Source: Pelistega sp.
GTDB lineage: Bacteria > Pseudomonadota > Gammaproteobacteria > Burkholderiales > Burkholderiaceae_B
Assembly: GCA_030538255.1 (NCBI GenBank)
Contig: JAUNUI010000001.1
Location: forward strand, 62,001 to 126,000
Length of the DNA: 64,000 nucleotides
Reading direction: 5' to 3'
The position numbers and the translations under genes were made by a program. Numbering within the stretch: the stretch's first letter is position 1; the number at the start of each line of letters is the position of its first letter. The notes below the pieces were generated by a model. That model was not told where the DNA came from, did no database searches, and was given only the letters and a program-made list of their open reading frames with translations. Shown here one piece after another: positions 30,942 to 39,544 of the stretch.

Positions 30942-30964
30942 GTGCGCGATAATCGAACAATTAA
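30942..30964. promoter_or_regulatory. Putative IclR-type operator upstream of the alcohol dehydrogenase operon
   Basis: GTGCGCGATAATCGAACA (30942-30959) contains a near-palindromic CGATAATCG core like those bound by PcaR/PobR-type IclR regulators. It continues into CGAACAATTAA (30954-30964), whose exact reverse complement TTAATTGTTCG occurs at 36741-36751 before the iclR-family gene. A perfect AACAATT A AATTGTT palindrome overlaps it. The rest of the gap 30611-31027 is AT-rich and shows no gene. Confidence 0.5.
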
Positions 30965-31027
30965 ATTGTTAAATGCGCTTATTTGTTAGCACTGAATTAG
31001 ATGAGAACTCTAGGAGGATTAATACAA

Positions 31028-32104
31028 ATGACTGCCGATATAAATAATTATGTACGCTACCAGTTCAATGGGTTTGGGATGGGGCTTGAGAGAACAGAAG
31101 TAGAATTGCCAAAACCGATAGGAACAGAAGTTTTGGTGCGAGTAAATTTCTGTGGAGTGTGCCATAGTGATGTACATATTTATGAAGGATATTACGGGTT
31201 AGGTGAAGGCAAGAAACTCTCACTTGAGGATAGAGGGATTAAATTACCCGTGACTTTAGGGCATGAAATTGTTGGCACTATCGAGTCTGCAGGTGAGCAG
31301 GTTGATGGGATTTCTTTGGGTAAGCAAGTGCTTGTTTATCCGTGGATTGGTTGCGGTGAATGTTCTGTTTGTCAAAGAGGTGAAGAAAATATTTGCACTA
31401 AACCAGCCGCATTAGGAGTCTTTAAGCCAGGCGGTTATTCTCAATATGTTCTCGTTCCTCACCCTCGCTACTTAATGGATTTAGGTGCTTTAAATCCTTC
31501 TCATGCATCTTTATTAGCGTGCTCAGGATTAACAACATTCGCTGCTATTAAGAAAGTCGGTGAGGTACACGATGATGAAGCAGTCGTTGTTATTGGTTGT
31601 GGTGGACTTGGTTTATTGGCTATTAGAACCTTAGCATTATTAGGTATAAAAAATATCATTGGTGTTGATTTATCTGAGCAAAAACGTGAGTTAGCCAAAA
31701 AAGTGGGTGCCACATCAATTTTTGATCCCTCAAAAGAAAATGTTACAGAACTTATAGCACAAGCTGCTAATGCGAATTGTGCAGCGGTTTTAGATTTTGT
31801 GGGGGCTGACTCAACTGTTGCAATGGGCTTAAATCTACCGCGTAAGGGTGGCAAGCTCATTATTGTTGGTCTTCATGGTGGCGAATTACGTTACCCCATA
31901 CCTTTTATTATCACTAAGGCTATTTCTATTATTGGGTCATATACAGGCTCTCTAAATGATTTAAAAGAACTTATTGAATTTGCTAATACACATGATTTAA
32001 TAAATTTACCGATTCAAGTAAGGCCACTTACAGAGGCAAATGATGCACTTCACCAACTGGCTAATGGGCAAGTTGAAGGAAGATTAGTCTTAGAAAACTT
32101 ATAA
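31028..32104 (+). CDS. Zinc-dependent alcohol dehydrogenase
   Basis: A 358-residue medium-chain zinc alcohol dehydrogenase oxidising an alcohol to an aldehyde with NAD(P). The catalytic zinc site is visible as Cys42 in NFCGVCHSDVH and the LGHEIVG histidine. The structural zinc site is the CGECSVCQRGEENIC cluster, and the nucleotide motif is VIGCGGLGLLA. The loop YYGLGEGKKLSLEDRGIKLP is longer than in simple ADHs. I chose ATG 31028 over ATG 31001 because AGGAGG at 31012-31017 precedes it by 10 bp. As the first gene of a catabolic cluster with a TRAP transporter and an aldehyde dehydrogenase, it likely acts on an imported hydroxy acid or alcohol, substrate unknown. Confidence 0.9.
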   Translation: MTADINNYVRYQFNGFGMGLERTEVELPKPIGTEVLVRVNFCGVCHSDVHIYEGYYGLGEGKKLSLEDRGIKLPVTLGHEIVGTIESAGEQVDGISLGKQVLVYPWIGCGECSVCQRGEENICTKPAALGVFKPGGYSQYVLVPHPRYLMDLGALNPSHASLLACSGLTTFAAIKKVGEVHDDEAVVVIGCGGLGLLAIRTLALLGIKNIIGVDLSEQKRELAKKVGATSIFDPSKENVTELIAQAANANCAAVLDFVGADSTVAMGLNLPRKGGKLIIVGLHGGELRYPIPFIITKAISIIGSYTGSLNDLKELIEFANTHDLINLPIQVRPLTEANDALHQLANGQVEGRLVLENL

Positions 32105-32182
32105 CCAGCACTGCGTGCAAAGTCAGAATTGGTTTATTTACAAATCTATTCTGACTCAATACAAGCTTAGAGAGCATACGCA

Positions 32183-32704
32183 ATGAAAAATATAGAACTG
32201 CTATTAAGAAAAATTAATCAGTTAATCACTTTAATCGGTGGTGCTGCAATCGCTTTGATGATGGTGCATATTACGGCAGATATTGTGGCAAGGTTTTTTA
32301 TTAATAAACCCTTACCTGGCACGATTACAATTGTGGCTCATTACTACATGATTATTGCCATTTTTCTCCCTCTTGCTTATACGGAGCAATGTAAAGCATC
32401 AATTTCAGTAGAGCTTATTTCAGGATTTTTCTCGGCTAGGGTAAACAAGTTTGTCGATATGTTTGGTTGCTTATTTGTATCAATTACTTCTTTCCTAATT
32501 GCTTATGTCTCTTGGGGGGTGGCACTTAAAAATCTTGCATCGAAAACCTCCGTTATGCAGGGAGACTACACAATTCCTACATGGCCAAGTTACTTTATTT
32601 TATGTTTTGGGGCTGCTTTATTAGGGGTCTATTGTTTAGTGAAGTTTTTGCTTTACTTAATGAAAAATGAAGAAGAAACTCAAATGATTGAGGAGCAAAA
32701 ATGA
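32183..32704 (+). CDS. dctQ: TRAP transporter small membrane subunit (DctQ-like)
   Basis: A 173-residue protein with four hydrophobic segments (about 15-35, 50-70, 90-112 and 133-158), the normal topology of the TRAP small subunit. The motif ITADIVARFFINKPLPGTITIVAHYYMI... resembles the DctQ consensus around the first and second helices. It overlaps the next gene by 4 bp (ATGA), showing translational coupling with the large subunit. With the binding protein at 35538 it forms a tripartite ATP-independent importer for an organic acid. Confidence 0.9.
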   Translation: MKNIELLLRKINQLITLIGGAAIALMMVHITADIVARFFINKPLPGTITIVAHYYMIIAIFLPLAYTEQCKASISVELISGFFSARVNKFVDMFGCLFVSITSFLIAYVSWGVALKNLASKTSVMQGDYTIPTWPSYFILCFGAALLGVYCLVKFLLYLMKNEEETQMIEEQK

Positions 32705-34011
32705 GTGATATTAGTATTGGTTTTTTAGGTCTGTTTATATTATTTGTTTTGCTATTAATGAAAATGCCCATCGGCTTTACATTAATAGCGGTTTCGTTCT
32801 TTGGTATCTGGGCTGTTGTTGGTGTTGATATTGCACTTTCTTCGTTAGGAATCATTCCTTATAATTTTGCAGCTAATTGGACGCTAAGTTCAGTGCCCTT
32901 ATTCTTATTCTTAGGTTTTATTTGTTATCACACTAATTTAACACAGGGCATGTTTAAAGCGGCTCGAGCATGGCTAGCAGGAGTGCCTGGTGGCTTGGCT
33001 ATTGCTTCGATTTTCGGGTCAGCTGGTTTTGCAGCAGTTTCTGGCTCATCAATTGCATGTTCAGCAGCAATGGGTAGAATTGCTATTCCAGAAATGCTTC
33101 GTTATAAATATGATCCGAGTCTTGCAACAGGCACAGTTGCAGTAGCTGGTACGATTGGGGCTTTAATTCCACCATCCATTATTATGATTTTGTACGGAGT
33201 TATTGCACAAACATCAATCTCTCAATTATTTCTTGGTGGCATTACAGCTGGTTTGGTTACCATTGTAGGTTATGTTTTAGTTGTATACGTTCGTGTAAAG
33301 TTAAATCCTTCACTTGCACAAGATGTTAAAGAGGAAATATCTTTTAAAGATAAAGTAATTGCTTTAAAAGACACATGGCCAATTTTTTTGATCATGATAG
33401 GAATTTTTGGTGGCTTATTTGCGGGAGTTTTTACGCCGAATGAGGCTGGTGCAATAGGCGCTTTTCTGGCTTGTGTTGTTGCAATACTTAAAAGAGCTAT
33501 GACATGGACAGCGTTTAAAGCTGCTGCCTTAGAAACCTTAGTCACAACCAGTGCATTGTTAATTATTGCAGTTGGAGCAAGCTTATTAACTCGTTTCCTT
33601 GTACTCTCAGGAACTGGTGACTTTATTGCTGACTTTATTATTGCGTTGGAAGCCAGTGATATGTTGGTGATGCTCGGTATCATTTTAATTTACTTAGTAT
33701 TAGGTATGTTTTTAGAACCAATTGGTGCAATGCTTTTAACCCTTCCAGTGTTATTGCCGATTATTGAAAGTACTTCGTTTAGCCTGATCTGGTTTGGAGT
33801 ATTACTAACTAAATTATTAGAAATTGGAATGATTACACCCCCCGTTGGAATGAATGTATTCGTTGTGAAGAGTGTTGTTGGTGATTTAGTAACTACCTCA
33901 CAAGTTTTTAAAGGTATTTTATGGTTCTTGGTGATCGATTTGGCAATTGTAGGGCTGTTCTTATTATTTCCTGAAATTATTCTTTATTTGCCAAACTTAG
34001 TCTCAAATTAA
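32701..34011 (+). CDS. dctM: TRAP transporter large membrane subunit (DctM-like)
   Basis: A 436-residue polytopic protein with about 12 hydrophobic segments. The DctM family signature regions are present: MKMPIGFTLIAVSFFGIW, GSAGFAAVSGSSIACSAAMGRIAIPEM, GTVAVAGTIGALIPPSIIMILYG and the later GLFAGVFTPNEAGAIGAFLA. It moves the substrate with a sodium gradient in characterised members. ATG overlaps the stop of dctQ. Codon usage (AGA, TTA, ATT) is more AT-rich than that of the housekeeping genes nearby. Confidence 0.95.
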   Translation: MSDISIGFLGLFILFVLLLMKMPIGFTLIAVSFFGIWAVVGVDIALSSLGIIPYNFAANWTLSSVPLFLFLGFICYHTNLTQGMFKAARAWLAGVPGGLAIASIFGSAGFAAVSGSSIACSAAMGRIAIPEMLRYKYDPSLATGTVAVAGTIGALIPPSIIMILYGVIAQTSISQLFLGGITAGLVTIVGYVLVVYVRVKLNPSLAQDVKEEISFKDKVIALKDTWPIFLIMIGIFGGLFAGVFTPNEAGAIGAFLACVVAILKRAMTWTAFKAAALETLVTTSALLIIAVGASLLTRFLVLSGTGDFIADFIIALEASDMLVMLGIILIYLVLGMFLEPIGAMLLTLPVLLPIIESTSFSLIWFGVLLTKLLEIGMITPPVGMNVFVVKSVVGDLVTTSQVFKGILWFLVIDLAIVGLFLLFPEIILYLPNLVSN

Positions 34012-34035
34012 ATCAAAATAATAGGAGAGAAATGC

Positions 34036-35490
34036 ATGAAAACAGATTACACTCAGCTAATTAAAAAGCAAGCATTAATTGGTGGGGAATGGGTAGATGC
34101 AATTAGTCAGAAAACCTATGGGGTCTATAATCCTGCCAATAATGAGCTCATCACATCTGTTCCTGATATGGGACAAAGAGACACCGAATTTGCCATAGAA
34201 AAGGCGAGTATTGCTCAAAAGCAATGGTCAAAACTGACAGCAAAGCAACGATCTACTATCTTAAAGAGTTGGGCTCAGCAATTAGAAATACACTTAGAGG
34301 ATCTTGCAACCATATTGACTTTAGAGCAGGGTAAAAGCTTAGTTGAGGCCAAAGGAGAAGTTACCTCATCAATCAATTATATTAATTGGTTTGCTAGTGA
34401 AGCTATGCGAATCAATGGCGCTGTTTTGCCGTCAAGTGCGGAAGGTAACTTTGAGTTTGTTCAAAAAAGAGCAGTTGGTGTTGTTGCTGCTATAACACCT
34501 TGGAATTTCCCTAACTCTATGATTGCTCGTAAAGTAGCGCCTGCTTTAGCTGCAGGGTGCTCTGTGGTAATCAAACCAGCAGAAGATACGCCTTTGTCTG
34601 CCTTAGCATTAGCTTCACTAGGGGAGAAAGCAGGATTTCCTGCTGGAGTCTTAAATGTCATTACCGCAAGCTCAGGCCAAGAAGTTGGTAAGGAATTGTG
34701 TGGTAATCCCATAGTTAAGAAGCTTTCATTTACAGGTTCAACTGAAGTAGGAAAAATCCTTAGTAGACAATGTGCAGATACAGTGAAAAAACTAAGTTTA
34801 GAACTTGGTGGCAATGCGCCCTTTATCGTATTCAATGATGCGGATATAGATGCTGCTGTACAAGGTGCAATTGCTATTAAGTTTTACAACTCTGGACAAA
34901 CATGTATTTGTGCTAATCGCTTTTTCGTACAAGACGGTATATATGATGAGTTTATTCATAAACTACAGCTTGCTTTACAGCAACTGAAGTTAGGAAATGG
35001 TTTAAGTCCAGAAACAACTCATGGCCCTCTTATTAATGAAAAAGCGATTAATAAAGTGAATTTAATCGTAGAGACGGCAGTATCGCAAGGAGCCCGACTA
35101 GTTTTGGGGGGTAATTGTGCAACAGAGGTAGGCCAACAATTTTTTAACTTTACGGTTTTGGCAGATGTAAGCCCCGAAATGGAAATATTTAAAACAGAGA
35201 TATTTGGCCCTGTTGCGCCTATTTATCGTTTCCATACAGAAGAAGAAGTAATTAGTTTGGCAAATAATACTAATTATGGATTGGCTTCGTATGCTTACAC
35301 AGAAGACAGAGCTCGTACTTTCCGTTTAAGTGAACAAATGGAGTATGGGATGTTGGGGATTAATACTCCTCGTTTTGTATCAGAGACTGTGCCGTTTGGT
35401 GGTGTTAAAGAGTCTGGTATCGGTCGGGAAGGTTCGGTTTATGGAGTTGATGAGTTTTTAGAAATGCATTACGTATGCATTAAAAATTAA
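34036..35490 (+). CDS. NAD(P)-dependent aldehyde dehydrogenase, succinate-semialdehyde dehydrogenase-like
   Basis: A 484-residue aldehyde dehydrogenase oxidising an aldehyde to the acid. Catalytic residues are visible: Asn157 in TPWNFPNS, Glu256 in SLELGGNAPF and Cys290 in NSGQTCICANR. The segment APFIVFNDADIDAAVQGA with KFYNSGQTCICANRFF and the C-terminal PFGGVKESGIGREGS are those of the GabD (succinate semialdehyde dehydrogenase) branch, although related semialdehydes are possible. It sits between the TRAP membrane subunits and the TRAP binding protein, so it probably oxidises the aldehyde made by the alcohol dehydrogenase of the same cluster. Confidence 0.9.
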   Translation: MKTDYTQLIKKQALIGGEWVDAISQKTYGVYNPANNELITSVPDMGQRDTEFAIEKASIAQKQWSKLTAKQRSTILKSWAQQLEIHLEDLATILTLEQGKSLVEAKGEVTSSINYINWFASEAMRINGAVLPSSAEGNFEFVQKRAVGVVAAITPWNFPNSMIARKVAPALAAGCSVVIKPAEDTPLSALALASLGEKAGFPAGVLNVITASSGQEVGKELCGNPIVKKLSFTGSTEVGKILSRQCADTVKKLSLELGGNAPFIVFNDADIDAAVQGAIAIKFYNSGQTCICANRFFVQDGIYDEFIHKLQLALQQLKLGNGLSPETTHGPLINEKAINKVNLIVETAVSQGARLVLGGNCATEVGQQFFNFTVLADVSPEMEIFKTEIFGPVAPIYRFHTEEEVISLANNTNYGLASYAYTEDRARTFRLSEQMEYGMLGINTPRFVSETVPFGGVKESGIGREGSVYGVDEFLEMHYVCIKN

Positions 35491-35537
35491 ATGCTGAATT
35501 ATCAATTTTGAGATTTATTTTTAAGGAGGAAAATCTC

Positions 35538-36698
35538 ATGTTTTCAATTAAAAAGTTAACTAGTTTACTTGGTGGGGCACTTATTGCAACATCATTCACA
35601 TTACCAGCTAAAGCTGACACATTGCGCTTCGCTGTGGGTTTTCCCTCAGGGGCACCTATTGAAGCTGCACAACAATATGCAGAAGCGGTAAAGCAATATA
35701 CAAATAATAAACACAGAGTTCGTATTTTTGAGTTGTCATTGCTCAGTCATAGTGAAATGAACGAGGGAATTAATAAGGGTTTGGCAGATGTAGGTTATTT
35801 ATTAACTGCATACAGCCCATCTGATTACCCGTATTCAAATATGGGTGCTGATATGAGTATGTCAGTTGCTTTGAATGATAAGATCCCAAATCAAGAAGGG
35901 TTAGCATACTCAGGGGCGATGCTTGAGTACATTATGTTGAATTGTCCTGAATGCCAAGGAGAATTTAAAAAGAATAATCAAGTGTATACAGGTGTCGTTT
36001 CAACTCCAGTGTATGTGCTGTTTTGTAATAACCCAATTAATACAGTTGAGCAGTTAAAAGGTAAGCGTATTAGAATTTCAGGTGCTCCATGGGCACGTTG
36101 GGCGCGTGAGTTTGGTGCGCAGCCAGTTGCTTTGCCAATTGGTGAGGCCTATGAAGCGTTAAGCCAAGGCGTAGTGGATTGTACTTTCTTTTCTATGACT
36201 GAATTGACAAACTTTAATTTGATTGAAGTGGTTAAAAATATTGTCACGGACGTTCCTGGTGGCTTATATGCAGCAGGTGGAGCAGCAACATTAAATAAAA
36301 CCAAATGGGATAAATTTGATGTAGCAGATAGAGAGGCTTTATTAAAGGCTGGTTCTGTAATGACAGCAGAGGTTACTTATCGCTATCAGAAACAAGCACT
36401 TGAAGATCTTGAGAAAGCTCGCAATAAAGGGATTAATGTTATGCAAGCTGATCCTGACTTACTCAAGAAGTCCCATGAATTTATTACTAAAGATTTGGCC
36501 TATATTCCTCAGTTTTATGCTCAGGAGTATAAGTTAGATTCTTCTCGCTTAAATGAGCTCTCAGGTAAAATGTCTGAGCTTGTTACTAAGTGGAGTGATA
36601 TTATTGCTAAGTCTGAAATTAAATCAGCAGAAGATTTGCAAAAACTTTATTGGGATGAAGTGTATTCTAAGGTAAATGTAGAACAATACGGCAATTAA
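35538..36698 (+). CDS. dctP: TRAP transporter substrate-binding protein (DctP-like)
   Basis: A 386-residue periplasmic solute receptor of the DctP family. The signal peptide ends at AKA26. ATG 35538 is chosen because AAGGAGG at 35523-35529 precedes it, although the frame is open from 35508. Family features are TLRFAVGFPSGAPIEAAQQYAEAVKQYT at the mature start and the ligand arginine region KGKRIRISGAPWARWAREFGAQPV, followed by EAYEALSQGVVDCTFF. An unusual LNCPECQG cysteine pair occurs in the N-terminal lobe. It is the last structural gene of the cluster, followed by a 10 bp-stem hairpin. Confidence 0.93.
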   Translation: MFSIKKLTSLLGGALIATSFTLPAKADTLRFAVGFPSGAPIEAAQQYAEAVKQYTNNKHRVRIFELSLLSHSEMNEGINKGLADVGYLLTAYSPSDYPYSNMGADMSMSVALNDKIPNQEGLAYSGAMLEYIMLNCPECQGEFKKNNQVYTGVVSTPVYVLFCNNPINTVEQLKGKRIRISGAPWARWAREFGAQPVALPIGEAYEALSQGVVDCTFFSMTELTNFNLIEVVKNIVTDVPGGLYAAGGAATLNKTKWDKFDVADREALLKAGSVMTAEVTYRYQKQALEDLEKARNKGINVMQADPDLLKKSHEFITKDLAYIPQFYAQEYKLDSSRLNELSGKMSELVTKWSDIIAKSEIKSAEDLQKLYWDEVYSKVNVEQYGN

Positions 36699-36713
36699 AA
36701 TCTGTTTCAACTA

Positions 36714-36739
36714 CGTGAGGTGTTGACATACACCTCACG
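36714..36739. promoter_or_regulatory. Perfect inverted repeat before the iclR-family gene
   Basis: CGTGAGGTGT (36714-36723) and ACACCTCACG (36730-36739) form a perfect 10 bp stem around TGACAT. It has no T tract, overlaps a TTGACA -35-like hexamer (36723-36728), and is close to the TTAATTGTTCG motif at 36741-36751. It could end the dctP transcript or be an operator controlling the regulator gene. Confidence 0.5.
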
Positions 36740-36740
36740 G

Positions 36741-36751
36741 TTAATTGTTCG
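36741..36751. promoter_or_regulatory. Copy of the putative IclR operator half-site before the regulator gene
   Basis: TTAATTGTTCG is the exact reverse complement of CGAACAATTAA at 30954-30964 upstream of the alcohol dehydrogenase. Its position just before the regulator's start suggests autoregulation. Confidence 0.45.
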
Positions 36752-36769
36752 AAGAAAGGAAGTGAATTT

Positions 36770-37552
36770 TTGTCAAAAGTTACCATCAAAGACCGTGATA
36801 TTGCGGATAAGGACTTCTTAACAACTTTTGCCAAGGGCTTGGAAGTCATTAAGTCGTTCAATGAAGAGACCCCTACGTTAACTGTTAGTGAGTTAGCGAA
36901 TAAGGTGGGGCTTAGTCGAGCGGCAGCGAGACGCTTTTTGCTGACACTGTCAAAATTAGGTTATGCGAATCAGAATAATGGGCAGTTCAATTTAAGTGCT
37001 AGAATTCTTGATTTGGGCTACTCGTATTTAGCTTCATTAAACTTTATGGATCGAGTTAACCCAATTATTGAGCAAGTTGCACGTGACTTGAATGAATCTT
37101 GTTCTATAACGGTTCTTGAGGATAAAGAAATTGTTTATATCGCGCGGGCAAGCCGCAATCGTCTTGTTTCGATGAATCTTCAAATAGGTGCTCGCCTGCC
37201 TGCATATGTTACGTCTACTGGGCGTGTATTTTTATCTGGACTTAGTGACGTGCAATTAGAGGCTTTCTTTGAAGATGAGCCCTGCCCTAAGCTCACTGTT
37301 CATACGAAGACGGCGAAACAAACCATTGCCGAAATTAAGAAAGTGCGGGCACAAGGTTATTGTTTGGTGAATCAAGAGCTTGAGCTAGGAATGAGTTCGC
37401 TTTCTGTGCCTGTTTATAATCGCAATAATCAGTTAATGCTAGCATTAATTGTGAGTTGTAATGCTCTCTCAATATCGTCAGATGAGATGCTGCAACGTAT
37501 TCTTCCTGTCTTGCAAGCGGCTTCAAAAGAGATAGCATTAGTATTGCCTTAA
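36770..37552 (+). CDS. IclR family transcriptional regulator
   Basis: A 260-residue IclR-type regulator. The winged helix-turn-helix spans about residues 20-80 (FAKGLEVIKSFNEE, LTVSELANKVGLSRAAARRFLLTL). The effector-binding domain follows with DLNESCSITVLEDKEIVYIARA, LPAYVTSTGRVFLSGL and the SLSVPVYN strand. The SCSITVL and RLVSMNLQIGARLPAY segments are those of the PcaR/PobR-like branch that senses carboxylates. The start is TTG 36770, supported by AAGGAAG about 8 bp upstream and by the lack of an in-frame ATG before the HTH. It probably controls the cluster 31028-36698. Confidence 0.92.
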   Translation: MSKVTIKDRDIADKDFLTTFAKGLEVIKSFNEETPTLTVSELANKVGLSRAAARRFLLTLSKLGYANQNNGQFNLSARILDLGYSYLASLNFMDRVNPIIEQVARDLNESCSITVLEDKEIVYIARASRNRLVSMNLQIGARLPAYVTSTGRVFLSGLSDVQLEAFFEDEPCPKLTVHTKTAKQTIAEIKKVRAQGYCLVNQELELGMSSLSVPVYNRNNQLMLALIVSCNALSISSDEMLQRILPVLQAASKEIALVLP

Positions 37553-37610
37553 AGACCTTGTAAGCGTAATGAGTACTTTAAAACTCACTAAATATCATAC
37601 AAGATCTTTT
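37551..37610. terminator. Probable terminator after the iclR-family gene
   Basis: AAAGACCTTGTA (37551-37562) pairs with TACAAGATCTTT (37598-37609) with one mismatch, followed by T. An inner TGAGT/ACTCA stem lies in the loop. It lies between convergent genes. Confidence 0.45.
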
Positions 37611-37626
37611 CCCTAGTAGGTTGCAG

Positions 37627-38325
37627 CTATGAGTGATACGTCGTAAACTCATCCACACCAATTCGTGTCGCTTGGAAAGTATTCACAATATGACTCTCAT
37701 CCTCATAGCCTAGAGCAATACCGCAGACAATTTTCTTATCCTGTCCAATACCAAGTTGCTCACGGACCAAGTTCGGATAGTTAACTAAAGCGGCTTGTGG
37801 GCAGGTGCTTAAACCAAGGGCGCGAGCGGCAATCATAATATTTTGGATAAACATACCGCAGTCTAACCAACTGCCTTGTTCCATATCATCATCGAGCACA
37901 ATAAACAGCACCACAGGTGCGCCAAAGAATTCATAATTCAGCGCATGCTGAGTTTTCATGGCCTCACTATCGCCTTTCTTAATACCTAGTGTATTGTATA
38001 AGCCCCAGCCATTTTCACGACGACGAGCGAGGTAAGGGTCACGCCAGTTCTGTGGATAGTAATTATATTCTCTTTGCTCAGGCACTTTATCGTTGAAGGT
38101 TTGCACAAGACTTGCCGCGAGTTCGTCGCGCTTTTTTCCCATTACTACATGGACTTGCCAAGGTTGAATATTACTGCCGCTAGGTGCACGTCCTGACGCA
38201 GTGAGAATGGTCTGAATATCTTCAAGAGCAACGGTTTTTGGTAAAAAATGACGGACACTTTTGCGGCTGGTGATGGCCTTCAGTACGGGATTAGTCTCAA
38301 GTAGTGTGGTTATAGTCATGGGCAT
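37627..38325 (-). CDS. Nitroreductase family FMN-dependent oxidoreductase
   Basis: A 232-residue nitroreductase-fold protein, probably a dimeric FMN enzyme reducing nitro compounds, quinones or similar. The signature SRKSVRHFLP (FMN phosphate contacts), ASGRAPSGSNIQPWQVHVV, and the distal LDCGMFIQNIMIAARALGLSTCPQAA and CGIALGYEDE are clear. The frame is open up to 38445, but the extra 40 residues are hydrophobic and unlike relatives, so I place the start at the Met codon ending at 38325; Met at 38319 is as likely. No good ribosome-binding site distinguishes them. Confidence 0.85.
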   Translation of the reverse strand: MPMTITTLLETNPVLKAITSRKSVRHFLPKTVALEDIQTILTASGRAPSGSNIQPWQVHVVMGKKRDELAASLVQTFNDKVPEQREYNYYPQNWRDPYLARRRENGWGLYNTLGIKKGDSEAMKTQHALNYEFFGAPVVLFIVLDDDMEQGSWLDCGMFIQNIMIAARALGLSTCPQAALVNYPNLVREQLGIGQDKKIVCGIALGYEDESHIVNTFQATRIGVDEFTTYHS

Positions 38326-38555
38326 CAATAATAAAAATTGGTTTAAGAGCATAGCTTGAGCTTTAAAGATGCACACATTAGCGTGCATCATAAAGAGGGC
38401 AGTTTTAATAGCATAGCATTGAGTGAAAAAGGCGTCTCTTTGCATTCTTAAAAGGCCGTGCTTTGCTGAGCTGAATGCTAGGCTAAGGTCCTAGAATAGC
38501 TACTGTCGGCTTGCCCTTAGCCAATGCAGCGAATGGCACACGAAATAGCTTTACG

Positions 38556-39224
38556 CTAATTCTTAGTGTTTTCGAGCTTTTCTTGAGCTAGCCCTTGCTC
38601 AATCATCTGCGCCATCTCCAATGAGTTGCTATCACCTTGTTGCTTTAAGCCTGCAATAACACCGAACCTATCCATATCATTCTTATTTTGATTCAATTTA
38701 TATTTGCCAATCATCTGGCTAATAGGAATCTCTACACCCACAATAGCGGTCATCATCTTCTCAATGTACCGCTCTGGCGCATCTTGCATAGTCCATTCTG
38801 GCGTCAAATCCGCTTCGAATTTTTTGGTGGTGATGTCCAGAATGTGGCGGATTGCTTCAATGTCTTCAATCAATTTGGCTTGACCATAGACATGAACGGT
38901 AACGTAATTCCACGTAGGGACTGCTTTGCCGTGCTCAGGTTTGCTGCTGATATACCAGTTGGGAGAGATATACGCATCGACACCGTGGAATACACAAATC
39001 GATTGGGTGCTTGTGGCAAAACGCTTCCAGAGTGGATTGGCCTTAGATACATGAGCGATTAAGGTGCCAAACTCACCACGATTAGGATCAAGGATAAAAG
39101 GGATATGATCAACAATGATTTCACCATCCGCATATTGAGTAATCCATGTCGCTAGCGGTTTAGCATCAATTAAGTTATGCAAGGTATTGGTATCAGTTTG
39201 CGCAAAGTGCTTGGCGATATACAT
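38556..39224 (-). CDS. FMN-binding negative transcriptional regulator, PaiB family
   Basis: A 222-residue protein of the PaiB family, which has a split-barrel FMN-binding fold. The N-terminal MYIAKHFAQTDTNTLHNLID, the central HVSKANPLWKRFA, VFHGVDAYISPNWY and PTWNYVTVHVYGQAKLIED are the family's hallmarks. The C-terminal GVEIPISQMIGKYKLNQNK also matches. The start at 39224 is supported by AAGGAA 6 bp upstream; the frame is open further. Despite the family name, binding to DNA is documented for few members. It is next to another flavin-dependent gene but is separated from it by about 230 bp. Confidence 0.9.
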   Translation of the reverse strand: MYIAKHFAQTDTNTLHNLIDAKPLATWITQYADGEIIVDHIPFILDPNRGEFGTLIAHVSKANPLWKRFATSTQSICVFHGVDAYISPNWYISSKPEHGKAVPTWNYVTVHVYGQAKLIEDIEAIRHILDITTKKFEADLTPEWTMQDAPERYIEKMMTAIVGVEIPISQMIGKYKLNQNKNDMDRFGVIAGLKQQGDSNSLEMAQMIEQGLAQEKLENTKN

Positions 39225-39544
39225 AGAATTCCTTGAAAAAGTTGCGATGACTTTTTGATTATAAAGCAAACTAGAAATCTAACAGCCAATGCTTGTGTGA
39301 TAGTCTCGCTTATCACGAAGTTCTGGGCAACGGGAACTATAAGATTTTCAGCGAGCAATAAGATTTCCACTGACTCCGCTTTAATCAGCATCAGAGAGAA
39401 AAGCCTTCGATGGGTATAGGGTCAATTGCACTCCTTCTGCGTAAAAAAGTATCAGAGGCCATGCAAATATAGACATATTTCATCAGTTCGTCATGCAGAG
39501 TCATTAGAATACTTTCACTTATATCAAATTAAATTGAGATAAAC
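39225..39544. other. 320 bp intergenic region between divergent genes
   Basis: This gap separates the paiB-like gene (minus) from the 39545 gene (plus) and must hold both promoters. Two GTCAT motifs at 39490 and 39500 are spaced 10 bp, not the 11 bp expected of a PHO box. I see no RNA gene or terminator here. Confidence 0.4.

Noticed and set aside
39490..39504. Two GTCAT motifs upstream of the PhoU-like gene as a PHO box
   Set aside because: Spacing is 10 bp and not 11 bp, and the flanking positions do not fit the consensus.
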